Assembly: GCF_001594005.1 (NCBI RefSeq)
Contig: NZ_LTBA01000006.1
Coordinates: forward strand, 33,177 to 97,176
DNA from: Clostridium tepidiprofundi DSM 19306
GTDB taxonomy: Bacteria; Bacillota; Clostridia; Clostridiales; Clostridiaceae
Direction of reading: 5' to 3'
DNA length: 64,000 bases
Part shown: piece after piece, positions 27,815-37,503 of the stretch
Layout of the letters: the number at the start of each line of letters is the position of its first letter
How positions within the stretch are numbered: position 1 is the first letter of the stretch
Notes under the pieces: generated by a model
Told to the model about the DNA's origin: nothing
Seen by the model: the letters and a program-made list of their open reading frames with translations, nothing else
Databases searched by the model: none
Program-made: the position numbers and the translations under genes

Positions 27815-28936
27815 CTACAGGCATTTCCTTAAATTTTTATCTAATTCAGTTATTATATTATCCCATGAAAAACTTTCTCTGCATATATCATACGTTATTC
27901 TCGACTTACTTTCTAATTCTCTATCATGCATAAGCTTTTTAAGTTTATTTGCTAAATCTTTAATATTATTTTTTTCAACAATTTCGCCATTGTCATCAAT
28001 AATAATTTCTCTTACAATACCAACATCAGTAGAAACAATAACATCTCCTAATGAAGCAGCTTCAATGAGTGCAAATGCAAAACTCTCAAAATCTGAAGTC
28101 AAACAAAATATCTTAGCTTTTTTATATTCCTCAAATAGTTTTTTTCTATCGGAAATCTCACCTTTAAAAATAACTTTATTCTTTAAATGAGGATTGTCTT
28201 TAAAGTATTTATCAATGTATACATTAAATTCTTTCTCAATGCTGCCAACTAGTACAAGCTTCCATGCACTATTTTCAACTTCATTGATTTTAGCAAATGC
28301 CTCTAAAAGCATACGTGTATTTTTTTCTTCCGCTCCCAATCTAGCTACATTGAGTATAATATTTTCTTTTTTACTATATTCATAGTGAATATTTTCTCTC
28401 TCCAAATATTCAAAATCAACACCATTAGGTATATTTATCATTTTATTTTTATATTCAGGAAGCAATTCTATTAGCTGATTATACAATCTCTTTTGCTCAA
28501 CACTAATTAGATCAACTTTATCCAAATAAATTTCAAGAAATTTTTTTCTAATAAAATCCAATGATTTTATTTTATCGATTAATTTGTGGCTACAATCTAA
28601 CTTTAAATATATTTTACCATTTGGATTTGTTTTTTTATAAACAAGTGCGTAAAAAAAAGAATACAAAGTAATATGAAATATTTGGAGTATATCTATTTTA
28701 TGTCCATTTTGTTTTATATACTTAATTCCATCTAAAGTATAATTATTAAATTTATTATCAATAAAATCTATATTCAATCCTTTAACTTCATCTTTTAAAT
28801 AATCATATTCACCAAGCTTATAACAAGCTAACCATGCATCATAACCAAAAAGTTTATGAAGCTTATACGGCATCATTCCCATTTCCTTAACTAAATTAAC
28901 ATTCCTGCTATTCGGATATAATACACAGTATCTCAT
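27815..28936 (-). CDS. Glycosyltransferase, family 4 (GT-B)
   Basis: About 373 residues from ATG 28936, chosen because GGGGTG lies five bases upstream; six more codons are open. The C-terminal half has the GT4 pattern LNVARLGAEEKNTRMLLEAF, then a VIFKGEISDRKKLFEEYKKA stretch and SFESFAFALIEAASLGDVIV, where the acidic pair of the E-x7-E nucleotide-sugar site falls. Soluble or membrane-associated. It is the last gene of the polysaccharide block; sugar donor unknown. Confidence 0.85.
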   Translation of the reverse strand: MRYCVLYPNSRNVNLVKEMGMMPYKLHKLFGYDAWLACYKLGEYDYLKDEVKGLNIDFIDNKFNNYTLDGIKYIKQNGHKIDILQIFHITLYSFFYALVYKKTNPNGKIYLKLDCSHKLIDKIKSLDFIRKKFLEIYLDKVDLISVEQKRLYNQLIELLPEYKNKMINIPNGVDFEYLERENIHYEYSKKENIILNVARLGAEEKNTRMLLEAFAKINEVENSAWKLVLVGSIEKEFNVYIDKYFKDNPHLKNKVIFKGEISDRKKLFEEYKKAKIFCLTSDFESFAFALIEAASLGDVIVSTDVGIVREIIIDDNGEIVEKNNIKDLANKLKKLMHDRELESKSRITYDICRESFSWDNIITELDKNLRKCL

Positions 28937-28959
28937 AATTTCACCCCAAAACACAAAAA

Positions 28960-30381
28960 TTATTTGCTATTAAAAATACTCTTCAATTCATCTATAGTTA
29001 CATATTTAAATAAAACAACACCTATAAAATACACTACAATTGCAGATAAAATATTAATAATTACATTTATATTAAAATGCTTAAACAATAATATACTAAC
29101 AAACATACATAATGTTGGCAAAATAACTTTCTTAATATTACTTACATATGTAGTATATGTAACAGTATTAAAAAATTTCTTCATAAATAAAAAGTTAATA
29201 ACTTCCGATAGAATAGTAACAATTGCTGCTGCATTTATACCATAAATAGGTATAAATATCAAATTAAAAACCAAATTAAACGATGAAGATATTGCTGTAA
29301 TAATCAAATATTTTTTCTCCATATTAAATGCATTCAAACCATATCCATATGTTTCCCTCATAAAAAGTATTAAAGCATAAATAAGCAATATATTCAGTGG
29401 AATATATGCTGCTTCATATTTTGCTCCAAATAGCAATACTATTATTTCCTTTGATAAAGCTATACCTCCAACGCTAATAGGAATTGCAACTAAAATAACT
29501 ATCTTACATGTTTTATCAACAATCTCTTTTAATAAATTTTTATCCTTATTGTTAAAATAACTTATAAAAAGCGGGAAAATAGGTACAAAAACAATATTCA
29601 TCAAATTAGTTATAAAAAATATTATTTTATATGCTGATGAGTAAATACCTAATTCTCTATCACTCCTCAAAAATCCGATAATTATTGAATCAACATTACA
29701 ATTAATCATTGATAGAATACCTGAAAGCAAAAATGGGACAGCACACTTAATATATACAACCAATTCCTTATTCGGCAAATAAAATTTATATCCAAGCTTT
29801 TTTTTATGCCTGTATATATAAGCTTGAAATGCTACTGCAATAACAAGCCCTACCAGATAAAATATAGGTATAAATAATACATCTTTTTCTGTTTTCAGAA
29901 AAATAATTATTAATATAAAAGGTATTACATTTTTAATAATACTATATATAGCATTATACTCCATATGCTTTAATCCTGAAAAAAACCAATCTATATTAAA
30001 AGCCAATGGAAATAACGTTATACCATACATCAAAAGTATATTTTTAAATATCGTGTCTTCATTAAAAATAAACGCTATTAAAGCTACTATAAAAAAACAT
30101 ATAACAGAAATTAATATTCTTATGCTTACAATACTTCCAACAATACATTCAGCCTTATCACTATTCTTTGCAATTTCTCTTTGACCATAAGTTTGAAAAC
30201 CAAACAATGTTATCATTGTAAAATAAATCATAATTGATTGAGCAAGACTTAATTTTCCAAATAAAGATACACTAAGAATTCTTGCATAATATGCAACAGT
30301 AACAAAAGTTACAAATTGGGATATTAAATTTGCTAAACCAACTGATAAAAAGTTTTTTGTAATGCTTTTTATAGTAAACAC
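28960..30381 (-). CDS. Polysaccharide flippase, Wzx/MOP type
   Basis: 473 residues with about 12-14 membrane segments. The opening NFLSVGLANLISQFVTFVTV and the segment FGFQTYGQREIAKN are typical of the Polysacc_synt/RfbX family. It would move undecaprenyl-linked repeat units across the membrane for polymerisation by a Wzy-type protein (32089 or 37487). GTG start. It is followed closely by a GT4 gene. Confidence 0.88.
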   Translation of the reverse strand: MFTIKSITKNFLSVGLANLISQFVTFVTVAYYARILSVSLFGKLSLAQSIMIYFTMITLFGFQTYGQREIAKNSDKAECIVGSIVSIRILISVICFFIVALIAFIFNEDTIFKNILLMYGITLFPLAFNIDWFFSGLKHMEYNAIYSIIKNVIPFILIIIFLKTEKDVLFIPIFYLVGLVIAVAFQAYIYRHKKKLGYKFYLPNKELVVYIKCAVPFLLSGILSMINCNVDSIIIGFLRSDRELGIYSSAYKIIFFITNLMNIVFVPIFPLFISYFNNKDKNLLKEIVDKTCKIVILVAIPISVGGIALSKEIIVLLFGAKYEAAYIPLNILLIYALILFMRETYGYGLNAFNMEKKYLIITAISSSFNLVFNLIFIPIYGINAAAIVTILSEVINFLFMKKFFNTVTYTTYVSNIKKVILPTLCMFVSILLFKHFNINVIINILSAIVVYFIGVVLFKYVTIDELKSIFNSK

Positions 30382-30391
30382 CTTCTATTCT

Positions 30392-31126
30392 TCAACTTTT
30401 CTTGTTATAAATCAATGTTTTAATAATAAATACTGGTATTTCTCCAAGTCTTTTAATTCTAAAAGGTTCTTTTACAGTTCTATATAACCACTCAAGTCCC
30501 ATTTTTATCATCCACTTGGGTGCCCTATTTACCTTGCCTGCTATAACATCAAAGCTTCCACCAACACCCATCAAAATCTTACAATTTAGCCTATCAATAT
30601 TATCTGCAATAAATAATTCCTGTCTTGGACACCCCATAGCCACAAAAACAGCATATGGTTCCTTTTTTATGATATCTTGTACAATTTCATCACATTTCTT
30701 CAAATCAAAATATCCATTATGACTTCCAACAATATCAAGTTTTGGATATTTCTCCCTCAAATTAACGATACAGTTATCTAAAATTTCCTGTTTTGCTCCA
30801 ATTAAATAAATGCTTTTCCCATCTAACTCACATTGTTTTATTACATTATCCATAAGCTCAATACCCGCAATTTTCTCCTCTACAGGTTCACCTACAATTT
30901 TTGAGCAAATAACTGTCCCAATACCATCTGGAATAATAACTGCATTACTATCTGTAAAGCTTTTAAACAATTTTTCATTTTTCAAACCACTATTTAACAC
31001 CTGAGGGTTCCCCGAAACAATATTTACTTTATCAAATCTATCTATATAATCAAGTAAACTCCTCATATTACCATTAAATATTTTGTAATTTAATATTCTA
31101 CTAAACACATAAAATTTCCTTTCCAT
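30392..31126 (-). CDS. WecG/TagA/CpsF-family glycosyltransferase (GT26)
   Basis: 244 residues. The family core is clear: VSGNPQVLNSGLKNEK, then AVIIPDGIGTVICSK with the catalytic-site Asp, then YLIGAKQEILDNCIVNLREK, then VAMGCPRQELFIADN and MGVGGSFDVIAGKVNRAPKW. Relatives add N-acetylmannosamine or its uronic acid to a lipid-linked sugar, which fits the WbpI-like epimerase and uronic-acid genes nearby. The ribosome-binding site is weak, and a hairpin repeat array lies directly upstream. Confidence 0.92.
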   Translation of the reverse strand: MERKFYVFSRILNYKIFNGNMRSLLDYIDRFDKVNIVSGNPQVLNSGLKNEKLFKSFTDSNAVIIPDGIGTVICSKIVGEPVEEKIAGIELMDNVIKQCELDGKSIYLIGAKQEILDNCIVNLREKYPKLDIVGSHNGYFDLKKCDEIVQDIIKKEPYAVFVAMGCPRQELFIADNIDRLNCKILMGVGGSFDVIAGKVNRAPKWMIKMGLEWLYRTVKEPFRIKRLGEIPVFIIKTLIYNKKS

Positions 31127-31140
31127 ATCAAACTTAAATT

Positions 31141-31425
31141 AATTCAGTAAATTCCTAGTACCTTCCTTTCCCTTCCTAGCACCTAGTTCCTAATAAGATA
31201 CTGGTTGTTAAGTCACAAATTTGTACTGGAGACTAGAGACTAAAACAAAGTCACTAATCGCCAATCACCAGTCGCCAAAACATATTGTGACTTAGTCATA
31301 GAATAAACACCAGTACCTTCTTTCCCTTCCTAGCGCCTAGTTCCTAATAAGATACTGGTTGTTAAGTCACAAATTTGTACTGGAGACTAGAGATTGGAGA
31401 TTGGAGAATAGTACCTAGCACCTAA
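31141..31425 (-). repeat. Tandem hairpin repeat, array C (about 1.8 units of 154 bp)
   Basis: Same family and orientation as array B but more diverged. TAATAAGATACTGG recurs at 31191 and 31345, a period of 154 bp. It carries the GTCGCCAAAACATATTGTGA landmark at 31272. It occupies the whole gap between two polysaccharide genes. Confidence 0.9.
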
Positions 31426-32079
31426 TTAGTAGGCTCCTTCTTTTCTAGCCACTGACACTACTGTTAAAAATAAAATCTTAATATCCAATAGAATTGAAAA
31501 CTCCTTTATATATTTCAAGTCATAATAAATTGTTTTTCCAAGTTCTATTTCTCCCCTGCCACTTACCTGAGCAAGTCCTGTAATACCTGGCAATACCATC
31601 AACCTCTGTCTATAACTTTCCGGATAATGTTTAACTACTTCTGGAATTTCAGGTCTTGGTCCAACCAAACTCATATTTCCAAAAAGAACATTAAAAAGTT
31701 GTGGTAACTCATCTAAACTGCTTTTCCTTAAAAAACGCCCCACTCTTGTAACCCTGTTGTCATTTTTACTTTGAAATACAAAATTGCTTAAATCATCAGT
31801 ATCAATATTCAAGTTGAATTTCTTTTCTGCATCGACAATCATGGTTCTAAATTTATATATAATAAACTCTTTACCATCCTTACCTATTCGTACTTGTTTG
31901 AATATTGCAGGACCTTTTGAATCAAGCTTAATTGCAATATATATAGCTGAAAATAATGGCAACAATATGATTATACCCACTAGTGATAAAACAATATCAA
32001 AAAATCTTTTTATAAAAAATTGTACCTTTTTTTTATCCAAATCGTTTTTCTTGTCTATTAAAATACTGTTTTGCATCAT
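31426..32079 (-). CDS. Initiating undecaprenyl-phosphate sugar phosphotransferase (bacterial sugar transferase)
   Basis: 217 residues: one N-terminal membrane hairpin (about 30-50) and the conserved catalytic domain, without the extra membrane region of the long WbaP form. Motifs: KFRTM, RKSSLDELPQLFNVLFGNMS, VGPRPE and LPGITGLAQVSGRGE. It moves a sugar-1-phosphate from a UDP-sugar to undecaprenyl phosphate, the first step of repeat-unit assembly. A UDP-diNAcBac or related donor made by the WbpM-like protein is possible. AGGTGAAG precedes the start. Confidence 0.93.
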   Translation of the reverse strand: MMQNSILIDKKNDLDKKKVQFFIKRFFDIVLSLVGIIILLPLFSAIYIAIKLDSKGPAIFKQVRIGKDGKEFIIYKFRTMIVDAEKKFNLNIDTDDLSNFVFQSKNDNRVTRVGRFLRKSSLDELPQLFNVLFGNMSLVGPRPEIPEVVKHYPESYRQRLMVLPGITGLAQVSGRGEIELGKTIYYDLKYIKEFSILLDIKILFLTVVSVARKEGAY

Positions 32080-32088
32080 TTAAATTCT

Positions 32089-33333
32089 TCACCTCAGTTT
32101 TGTTTGAAATCCATCACAAATAGCAACTATAATCCAAAAATATGCTGTAACTTTTGGTACAAATAATAAATTGTCAAATAAATTCATAATCATAAATACA
32201 ATAAGTGAAGCCAATATACCTATAAATATCACTTTATGCTCTTTACTTTTATTTATAAGACTTTTCAGTTTCACAAATATACTCAATATAATACCCATGA
32301 AAGGAATAAAACCAATAACTCCTAATTCACTTAGTACTTTTAAGTATGAATTATGAACAGGATACCTAAAATGGTCTATACATTTCAATTCAGGATATTT
32401 TTTAGTATAAATATCATAATAAGCAACATAATTACCATTTCCAATGCCTTTAATTGGGTTCTTTTTTATTATTTTTGCTGCTATCTTCCATAACTTAAAT
32501 CTTAAATCATTCTGAGAATAATTTACAAATTCTCCTAATCTCATATGTACTTTGGGAATAAATAATCCTCCCAAACCAACTCCCAATAACAGCCAAATCA
32601 ATTTCCAACTGTACAGTATTATTAAAATCAGAATTCCAATTGCAAACCCCAACCATGCATTACGTGAAAAAGTAAGCAAAATATTGATAAACATCAATAC
32701 AACAATCATACTTAATAATAACTTATTTCTCTTATTCTTTTCACTCATAAATAGCATAATTAAAGGAAAAATAAAAAGAATTAAATAAGCACCGTATGTA
32801 TTAGGATTCCCAAATGTACCAGTTATTCTATATTTAGAAATAAACTCTCCGCTTTTATATATAAATTTTTCATTCAAGAAAATCCCTGTTGTTCCCTGAA
32901 TAATTCCCAATATTACCTGAAACACAATTATAGGCAAAACACATATCATAATATTTACATATTTATTTTTTTCATTAACATCATATTTTATTATAAAAAA
33001 GAGAATTATATATGTACAAAATCTAATGCTCTCTTTTAATGCGGTTACCTTTTCAAGCGAATAACTTATAGAAAATATCATGCTAGCCAGCAATAACATC
33101 ATAAAAATACTTACTGGTTCATGAAAAAAATCAAATAATCCCTTAATAAATTTCTGTCTTGTACCCTTATTGAACACCAAGCTAATCATATAAGTTATAA
33201 TTATTAAAATGAATATATAATCTGCATTGATGTTTTTACCCGCAGCAGTTGGTATTTTGAAGCTAAAAGGAAGCATAATCACATATAAACATATAAAATA
33301 GTATATTAAACTCTTCTTCTCTTTTTTCACCAC
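32089..33333 (-). CDS. O-antigen ligase/polymerase-type membrane protein (Wzy-like) 1
   Basis: 414 residues, about 11-12 membrane segments. The family core is a large extracytoplasmic loop with IKGIGNGNYVAYYDI and, later, HNSYLKVLSELGVIGFIPF, the H-x-x-x-L-ELGxxG pattern of Wzy_C/O-antigen ligases. NTYGAYLILFIFPLI and FSRNAWLGFAIGI are also typical. It probably polymerises lipid-linked repeat units or ligates chains. A GTG start is used with a weak ribosome-binding site. Confidence 0.87.
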   Translation of the reverse strand: MVKKEKKSLIYYFICLYVIMLPFSFKIPTAAGKNINADYIFILIIITYMISLVFNKGTRQKFIKGLFDFFHEPVSIFMMLLLASMIFSISYSLEKVTALKESIRFCTYIILFFIIKYDVNEKNKYVNIMICVLPIIVFQVILGIIQGTTGIFLNEKFIYKSGEFISKYRITGTFGNPNTYGAYLILFIFPLIMLFMSEKNKRNKLLLSMIVVLMFINILLTFSRNAWLGFAIGILILIILYSWKLIWLLLGVGLGGLFIPKVHMRLGEFVNYSQNDLRFKLWKIAAKIIKKNPIKGIGNGNYVAYYDIYTKKYPELKCIDHFRYPVHNSYLKVLSELGVIGFIPFMGIILSIFVKLKSLINKSKEHKVIFIGILASLIVFMIMNLFDNLLFVPKVTAYFWIIVAICDGFQTKLR

Positions 33334-33465
33334 AAATCAACCCATTCCCTTATTAATCAACAATATATATTGCTTTTAATTCTATTTGAAATACCTACTC
33401 TATTTGCAATACCTACTTCAGCACTTATAGCCCTTATTGATAAACAATATATTGCTTTTTATATA

Positions 33466-34683
33466 TTATAAATTTTTTAGTATATTTTCCAATTTTCTTG
33501 TTATAGCTTCCCTTGAATAGTTCTCTATTACATATTTCCGACCATTTTTCCCCAGAAATTCTCTATACTCTATATCTTTATAGAGTTTTAATACAGCCTC
33601 TGCAATATCATCTGAATTCTCTGGTTCAACTGTAATACCTGCATTTGCATCCTTTATAAGCTTTTCCGCCTCTCCTTCTACAGCTAAAATAATTGGTAAT
33701 TCCGACGCAAGTGCCTCAAACATCTTAGAAGGAAGAGCTCCTTTGAATAAATCCAATTTTTTAAGTGGAATTATAGTTGCATCCATTGAAGCTATTATCC
33801 TCGGCATATTAACTTTAGCCTGAACTGGTAGAAAAGTTACATTTTTCAATCCCTTTATAGCTACCATATCCATAAGTTTTTGTTTCTCAGGGCCATCCCC
33901 TACGAATACAAATTGAATATCATCATAATTCCTTAATTTTTCAGCTGTATCTATTATTACTTCAAGTCCCTGAGCTAATCCATGTATACCTGCATAACAT
34001 ACAGCAAATTTATTTTCCACTCCAATTTCTTTTCTGAAATCATTATCTCTAAATTTCTTATTGAAAAATTCAGTATCAACACCATTTGTAATCAAATGTA
34101 CTTTTGATTTTTCAAATCCTCTTTCAACAATGTTATCTACAATGCCTCTTGTTTGACACGTAACAGCATCTGCCTTTTTATAACAGAACTCTTCAAGCCA
34201 AGTAGACATTTTTATAAGTGCTTTATTGTGAAGCATACCTAACTTAACAGCAGACTCAGGCCATAAATCAGATATATTAAAAACATATTTTGCTTTTTTC
34301 TTTTTAGAAATATAATAACCAGACCATCCTAAGAATAATGGTGGAGATTCTGTTATTACTACGTCCTGATTTTCAATATACTTAGTTCCTGTAAACACTG
34401 ATGAAAATGTAAATGACAAATAATTCTTAAGACGCTTTGTAAAAGTTTTTTCCTTAGAGACATAAATACTTGTTCTAATAATTTTAATTCCATCAATCTC
34501 TTCTTGAACAACTTTTTTGCCCTTATACCCTTCAAATATTTCACCTTTTGGATAATTAGGCATTGCAGTTAAAATAGATACCTCATGACCAAATTTCTTT
34601 AATTGCTTTGCAAACTCAAATATTCTATTCTGTGGAGCACCAACCTCTGGAGGACAGTATTGAGTTAAAAATAATATCTTCAT
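33466..34683 (-). CDS. Glycosyltransferase, family 4 (WbuB-like)
   Basis: 405 residues. Full GT4 pattern: N-terminal FLTQYCPPEVGAPQNRIFEF, ILTAMPNYPKGEIFEGYKGK, VFNISDLWPESAVKLGMLHN, then the C-terminal VCYAGIHGLAQGLEVIIDTA, VFVGDGPEKQKLMDM and KGALPSKMFEALASELPIIL. These match WbuB-type transferases that act on N-acetylated amino sugars such as N-acetylfucosamine. Ribosome-binding site GGTGGGTG. Exact donor unknown. Confidence 0.9.
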   Translation of the reverse strand: MKILFLTQYCPPEVGAPQNRIFEFAKQLKKFGHEVSILTAMPNYPKGEIFEGYKGKKVVQEEIDGIKIIRTSIYVSKEKTFTKRLKNYLSFTFSSVFTGTKYIENQDVVITESPPLFLGWSGYYISKKKKAKYVFNISDLWPESAVKLGMLHNKALIKMSTWLEEFCYKKADAVTCQTRGIVDNIVERGFEKSKVHLITNGVDTEFFNKKFRDNDFRKEIGVENKFAVCYAGIHGLAQGLEVIIDTAEKLRNYDDIQFVFVGDGPEKQKLMDMVAIKGLKNVTFLPVQAKVNMPRIIASMDATIIPLKKLDLFKGALPSKMFEALASELPIILAVEGEAEKLIKDANAGITVEPENSDDIAEAVLKLYKDIEYREFLGKNGRKYVIENYSREAITRKLENILKNL

Positions 34684-34704
34684 TCGTATTCACCCACCAT
34701 ACAA

Positions 34705-35760
34705 TTACATTTTGTCTATTATATTTAATATTTTTTCTGCTGAATTTCCATATCCAAAATAATTTAACTTTTCAGCAGTAGGTTTAAAATTACAAACTCC
34801 CTCTAAAATTTTATCTTTATCTGCTCCGACAATCATATTCCATCCATTTTCAACTGTTTCAACCCATTCTGTTTCATCCCTAAGCGTTATACAAGGTTTA
34901 TTTAAGAAAAATGCTTCTTTCTGAACTCCGCCGCTATCTGTTACTATTTTGGATGAATTTTTCTCAAGCATAACCATATCCAAATACCCAACTGGTTCTA
35001 TTATTTTTATATTATCATTGAATTTTAAATTATACTCATTCAAATACTTTTGAGTTCTTGGATGAAGCGGCAGCACAATTTGCTCTTTACTTTCATTTAA
35101 TGCTTCAACAATGTTTCTCAATCTATATTCATAATTCGTATTTTCTGCTCTATGAATAGTTGCAAGAATATATTTATTCTTATCAACATCAATTCTATTT
35201 AAAATATCACTCTTTTCCTCAGCAATTTTTCCAAAATGAAGTATTGCATCATACATAACATCACCAACATTATAAACACCGTCTCTGATACCTTCATTTT
35301 CTAAATTTTTTACAGCTGTTTCTGTTGGAGTAAACAATAATTTGGATACATGGTCTGTTAATATTCTGTTCTGTTCCTCAGGCATATTCTTATTAAAACT
35401 TCTAAGACCTGCTTCAATATGAGCCACTGGTATTAAAAGCTTCGATGCTACAAGTGCACCTGCTAAAGTGGAATTAGTATCTCCATAAACCAATATCATA
35501 TCTGGTGATTCTTTAATAACAACTTCTTCTATCTTAATCAACATATTACCTGTTTGATATCCATGGCTTCCAGAACCAATATTCAGATTATATTCTGGCT
35601 TGGGTATACCTAATTCCTCAAAAAATATATCTGACATGTTTTTATCATAATGCTGCCCTGTATGTATTGTTATTTCTTCAAATTTTTTTCTAATCTTTTT
35701 TGAAACCGCAGCAGCCTTAATAAATTGCGGCCTTGCACCTATTATAGTTACAATCTTCAT
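34705..35760 (-). CDS. Non-hydrolysing UDP-sugar 2-epimerase (WbpI/WecB family)
   Basis: 351 residues. GARPQFIKAAAVS, HTGQHYDKNMSDIFFEELGI, VYGDTNSTLAGALVA and HIEAGLRSFNKNMPEEQNRI are all visible. The GARPQFIK and MSDIFFEEL spellings are closer to WbpI/WlbD-type enzymes, which epimerise UDP-2,3-diacetamido-glucuronic acid to the manno form, than to WecB. That fits the WbpA/B/E/D-like genes at 51-56 kb, though this gene lies about 17 kb away. WecB activity (UDP-ManNAc formation) is the alternative. Confidence 0.9.
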   Translation of the reverse strand: MKIVTIIGARPQFIKAAAVSKKIRKKFEEITIHTGQHYDKNMSDIFFEELGIPKPEYNLNIGSGSHGYQTGNMLIKIEEVVIKESPDMILVYGDTNSTLAGALVASKLLIPVAHIEAGLRSFNKNMPEEQNRILTDHVSKLLFTPTETAVKNLENEGIRDGVYNVGDVMYDAILHFGKIAEEKSDILNRIDVDKNKYILATIHRAENTNYEYRLRNIVEALNESKEQIVLPLHPRTQKYLNEYNLKFNDNIKIIEPVGYLDMVMLEKNSSKIVTDSGGVQKEAFFLNKPCITLRDETEWVETVENGWNMIVGADKDKILEGVCNFKPTAEKLNYFGYGNSAEKILNIIDKM

Positions 35761-35783
35761 AATATATTCCTCTCTTCCTATCG

Positions 35784-36839
35784 CTATTTATTACTGAGTA
35801 GTTTATTGTAAATATCCTCAACAATTTTAATATTATTTCTCCATAGAGCCTTTTTTTCTATTAATTCAGCATTATAAAAAGACGCTTCCTTTAAGATATT
35901 TTTATTGTTAGAACACCATAATATTGCTTGTTCAACTGCTTTTGGATCTATGTTTTCTAATACTAATCCATTTTTACCATTATCAATCCACTCTCTATTG
36001 CCAGGCAAATCGCTAACAATAGGAAACAACCCACAACACATGCTCTCAAGCAAGCTTACAGATGTCGAATCTGAATTTGGTATTGAAATAAATACATCAT
36101 TATCGATAAGCATATCTCCAAGTTCTTCCATGTTGTATTTCCCTGTAAATACAACTTTACTCTCAATATTTAAATCTTTAACCAAATTCTCAAGTTTATT
36201 CCTATACGAACCATCTGCAGCTATTGTTAAAAACAAATCTTTGTTTCTCTTAAGTGCCATTGAATATCCCTTTATTATAACATCTATATTGTATATAGGT
36301 TCATGCTTTCTATTTGTAATAATTCTTAAACTATTTGATTCAGTATTTATTGACCTTTTGTATGATAATAGATTATCTTCAATACCCATTGGAAATGTAT
36401 ACACTTTATTTCTATATCCACCTAATTCAATGATTCTTTTGGTCATAAATTCTGCATCTGATGTTATAATATCTGCTTTTTTTAGCACATATTGAACAAT
36501 TTTCTTCATTATAAATGACTGCTCTGGTGCAAGTAAAATATCTGAACCCCATGCTGAAACAACGGTTCTATATCCCTTCATTGTTACAGCATATAAACCA
36601 CATGTATTTGCTTGATGTGCATGTAGAATATCTGGATTAATGCTCCTTATTTTATTGTGTACTTCACCTTTTTTAAATAAAAAATTTCTTATATTGTAAT
36701 CTATATAATGCACATGTGCACCCTCAATATTTGAATTGACATGTGATATAACATGTACCTCATGTCCAATATCAACAAAATGCTTTACCCATTTCTGAGT
36801 ATGAACACTTGATGCATTTGCTAAATAACATATTTTCAT
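35784..36839 (-). CDS. Glycosyltransferase, family 4
   Basis: 351 residues from ATG 36839, preceded by GTGAGG; twelve more codons are open upstream. The N-terminal CYLANASSVHTQKWVKHFVD and the VVSAWGSDILLAPEQ stretch, with C-terminal FISIPNSDSTSVSLLESMCC and GLFPIVSDLPGNREWI, are typical GT4. Donor and acceptor unknown. It sits between an epimerase and an acyltransferase gene. Confidence 0.88.
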   Translation of the reverse strand: MKICYLANASSVHTQKWVKHFVDIGHEVHVISHVNSNIEGAHVHYIDYNIRNFLFKKGEVHNKIRSINPDILHAHQANTCGLYAVTMKGYRTVVSAWGSDILLAPEQSFIMKKIVQYVLKKADIITSDAEFMTKRIIELGGYRNKVYTFPMGIEDNLLSYKRSINTESNSLRIITNRKHEPIYNIDVIIKGYSMALKRNKDLFLTIAADGSYRNKLENLVKDLNIESKVVFTGKYNMEELGDMLIDNDVFISIPNSDSTSVSLLESMCCGLFPIVSDLPGNREWIDNGKNGLVLENIDPKAVEQAILWCSNNKNILKEASFYNAELIEKKALWRNNIKIVEDIYNKLLSNK

Positions 36840-36867
36840 AACATACCTCACAACTGATTTTATTATT

Positions 36868-36918
36868 TTAGGCATTTAAAAGAAAATAACAAATCAAATA
36901 TACTAGCACACTGACTAG
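36868..36918 (-). repeat. Short terminal-inverted-repeat element, copy 1
   Basis: AAAATAACAAATCA at one end pairs, with two mismatches, with TGACTAGTTATTTT at the other; the outer flank TTAGGCATTTAAAAG is shared with the copies at 57803 and 61488. It fills the gap between the glycosyltransferase and acyltransferase genes. Confidence 0.65.
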
Positions 36919-37503
36919 TTATTTTTTTGGAAGATGACTTATGTCTAATACCTTGATCGTTTTAGCTGGAATTCCACCAACTACTGTGTAGTCAGGAACA
37001 TCTTTTGTAACAACGGCTCCAGCACCAACCACAGCACATTTTCCAACAGTTACACCACATAATATTATAGCATTTGCTCCTATCCAACACCCTTCCCTTA
37101 AAATAACTTCTCCTTCTCTTCTTTGATAATACCTTTTAAGCAACCTGTTTCCAACATCTTGATGGGTAAGTATGCTTACCCCTGCTGATAAAACAGCTTC
37201 TTTTTCAATTGTTATTTTATTTGCTAAATCGAAAAAAACCTTTCTGCCTATATAACAATTATCTCCTATAGACAAGTAATCATAATTAGAATACGTATTA
37301 TCAAAAACAATACCCGATTTAATATTAGCACTGCTATGTACTTTGCAATTCAATTTATTTAACACATATGTCAATTTTCTTTCACTGCACTTTTCAACAT
37401 ATTTATTAATAACATAATCGCCTAATAATCTTGCTTCTAACTTCAAACATTTTATTTTTATATCTACTAAGAAATACATTATATTCTTAATAATCTTTTT
37501 CAT
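36919..37503 (-). CDS. Hexapeptide-repeat acyltransferase (WbbJ/CysE-like)
   Basis: 194 residues from ATG 37503, chosen for AAGGAAGG upstream. The last 110 residues form a left-handed beta-helix: [44 protein letters not shown], then [20 protein letters not shown] and VGGIPAKTI. This is the maltose O-acetyltransferase/serine acetyltransferase-like group that acetylates sugars of surface polysaccharides. It overlaps the upstream polymerase gene by 17 bp, so the two are translationally coupled. Confidence 0.9.
   Translation of the reverse strand: MKKIIKNIMYFLVDIKIKCLKLEARLLGDYVINKYVEKCSERKLTYVLNKLNCKVHSSANIKSGIVFDNTYSNYDYLSIGDNCYIGRKVFFDLANKITIEKEAVLSAGVSILTHQDVGNRLLKRYYQRREGEVILREGCWIGANAIILCGVTVGKCAVVGAGAVVTKDVPDYTVVGGIPAKTIKVLDISHLPKK

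Noticed and set aside
33350..33463. Imperfect direct duplication (AACAATATATTGCTTTT type) between two polysaccharide genes
   Set aside because: Seen twice within 110 bp, but short and AT-rich; no structure or wider copies noticed, so not listed as a repeat family.
35905..36495. 196-codon plus-strand open frame
   Set aside because: Antisense shadow of a GT4 glycosyltransferase gene; no start signal and no recognisable domain.
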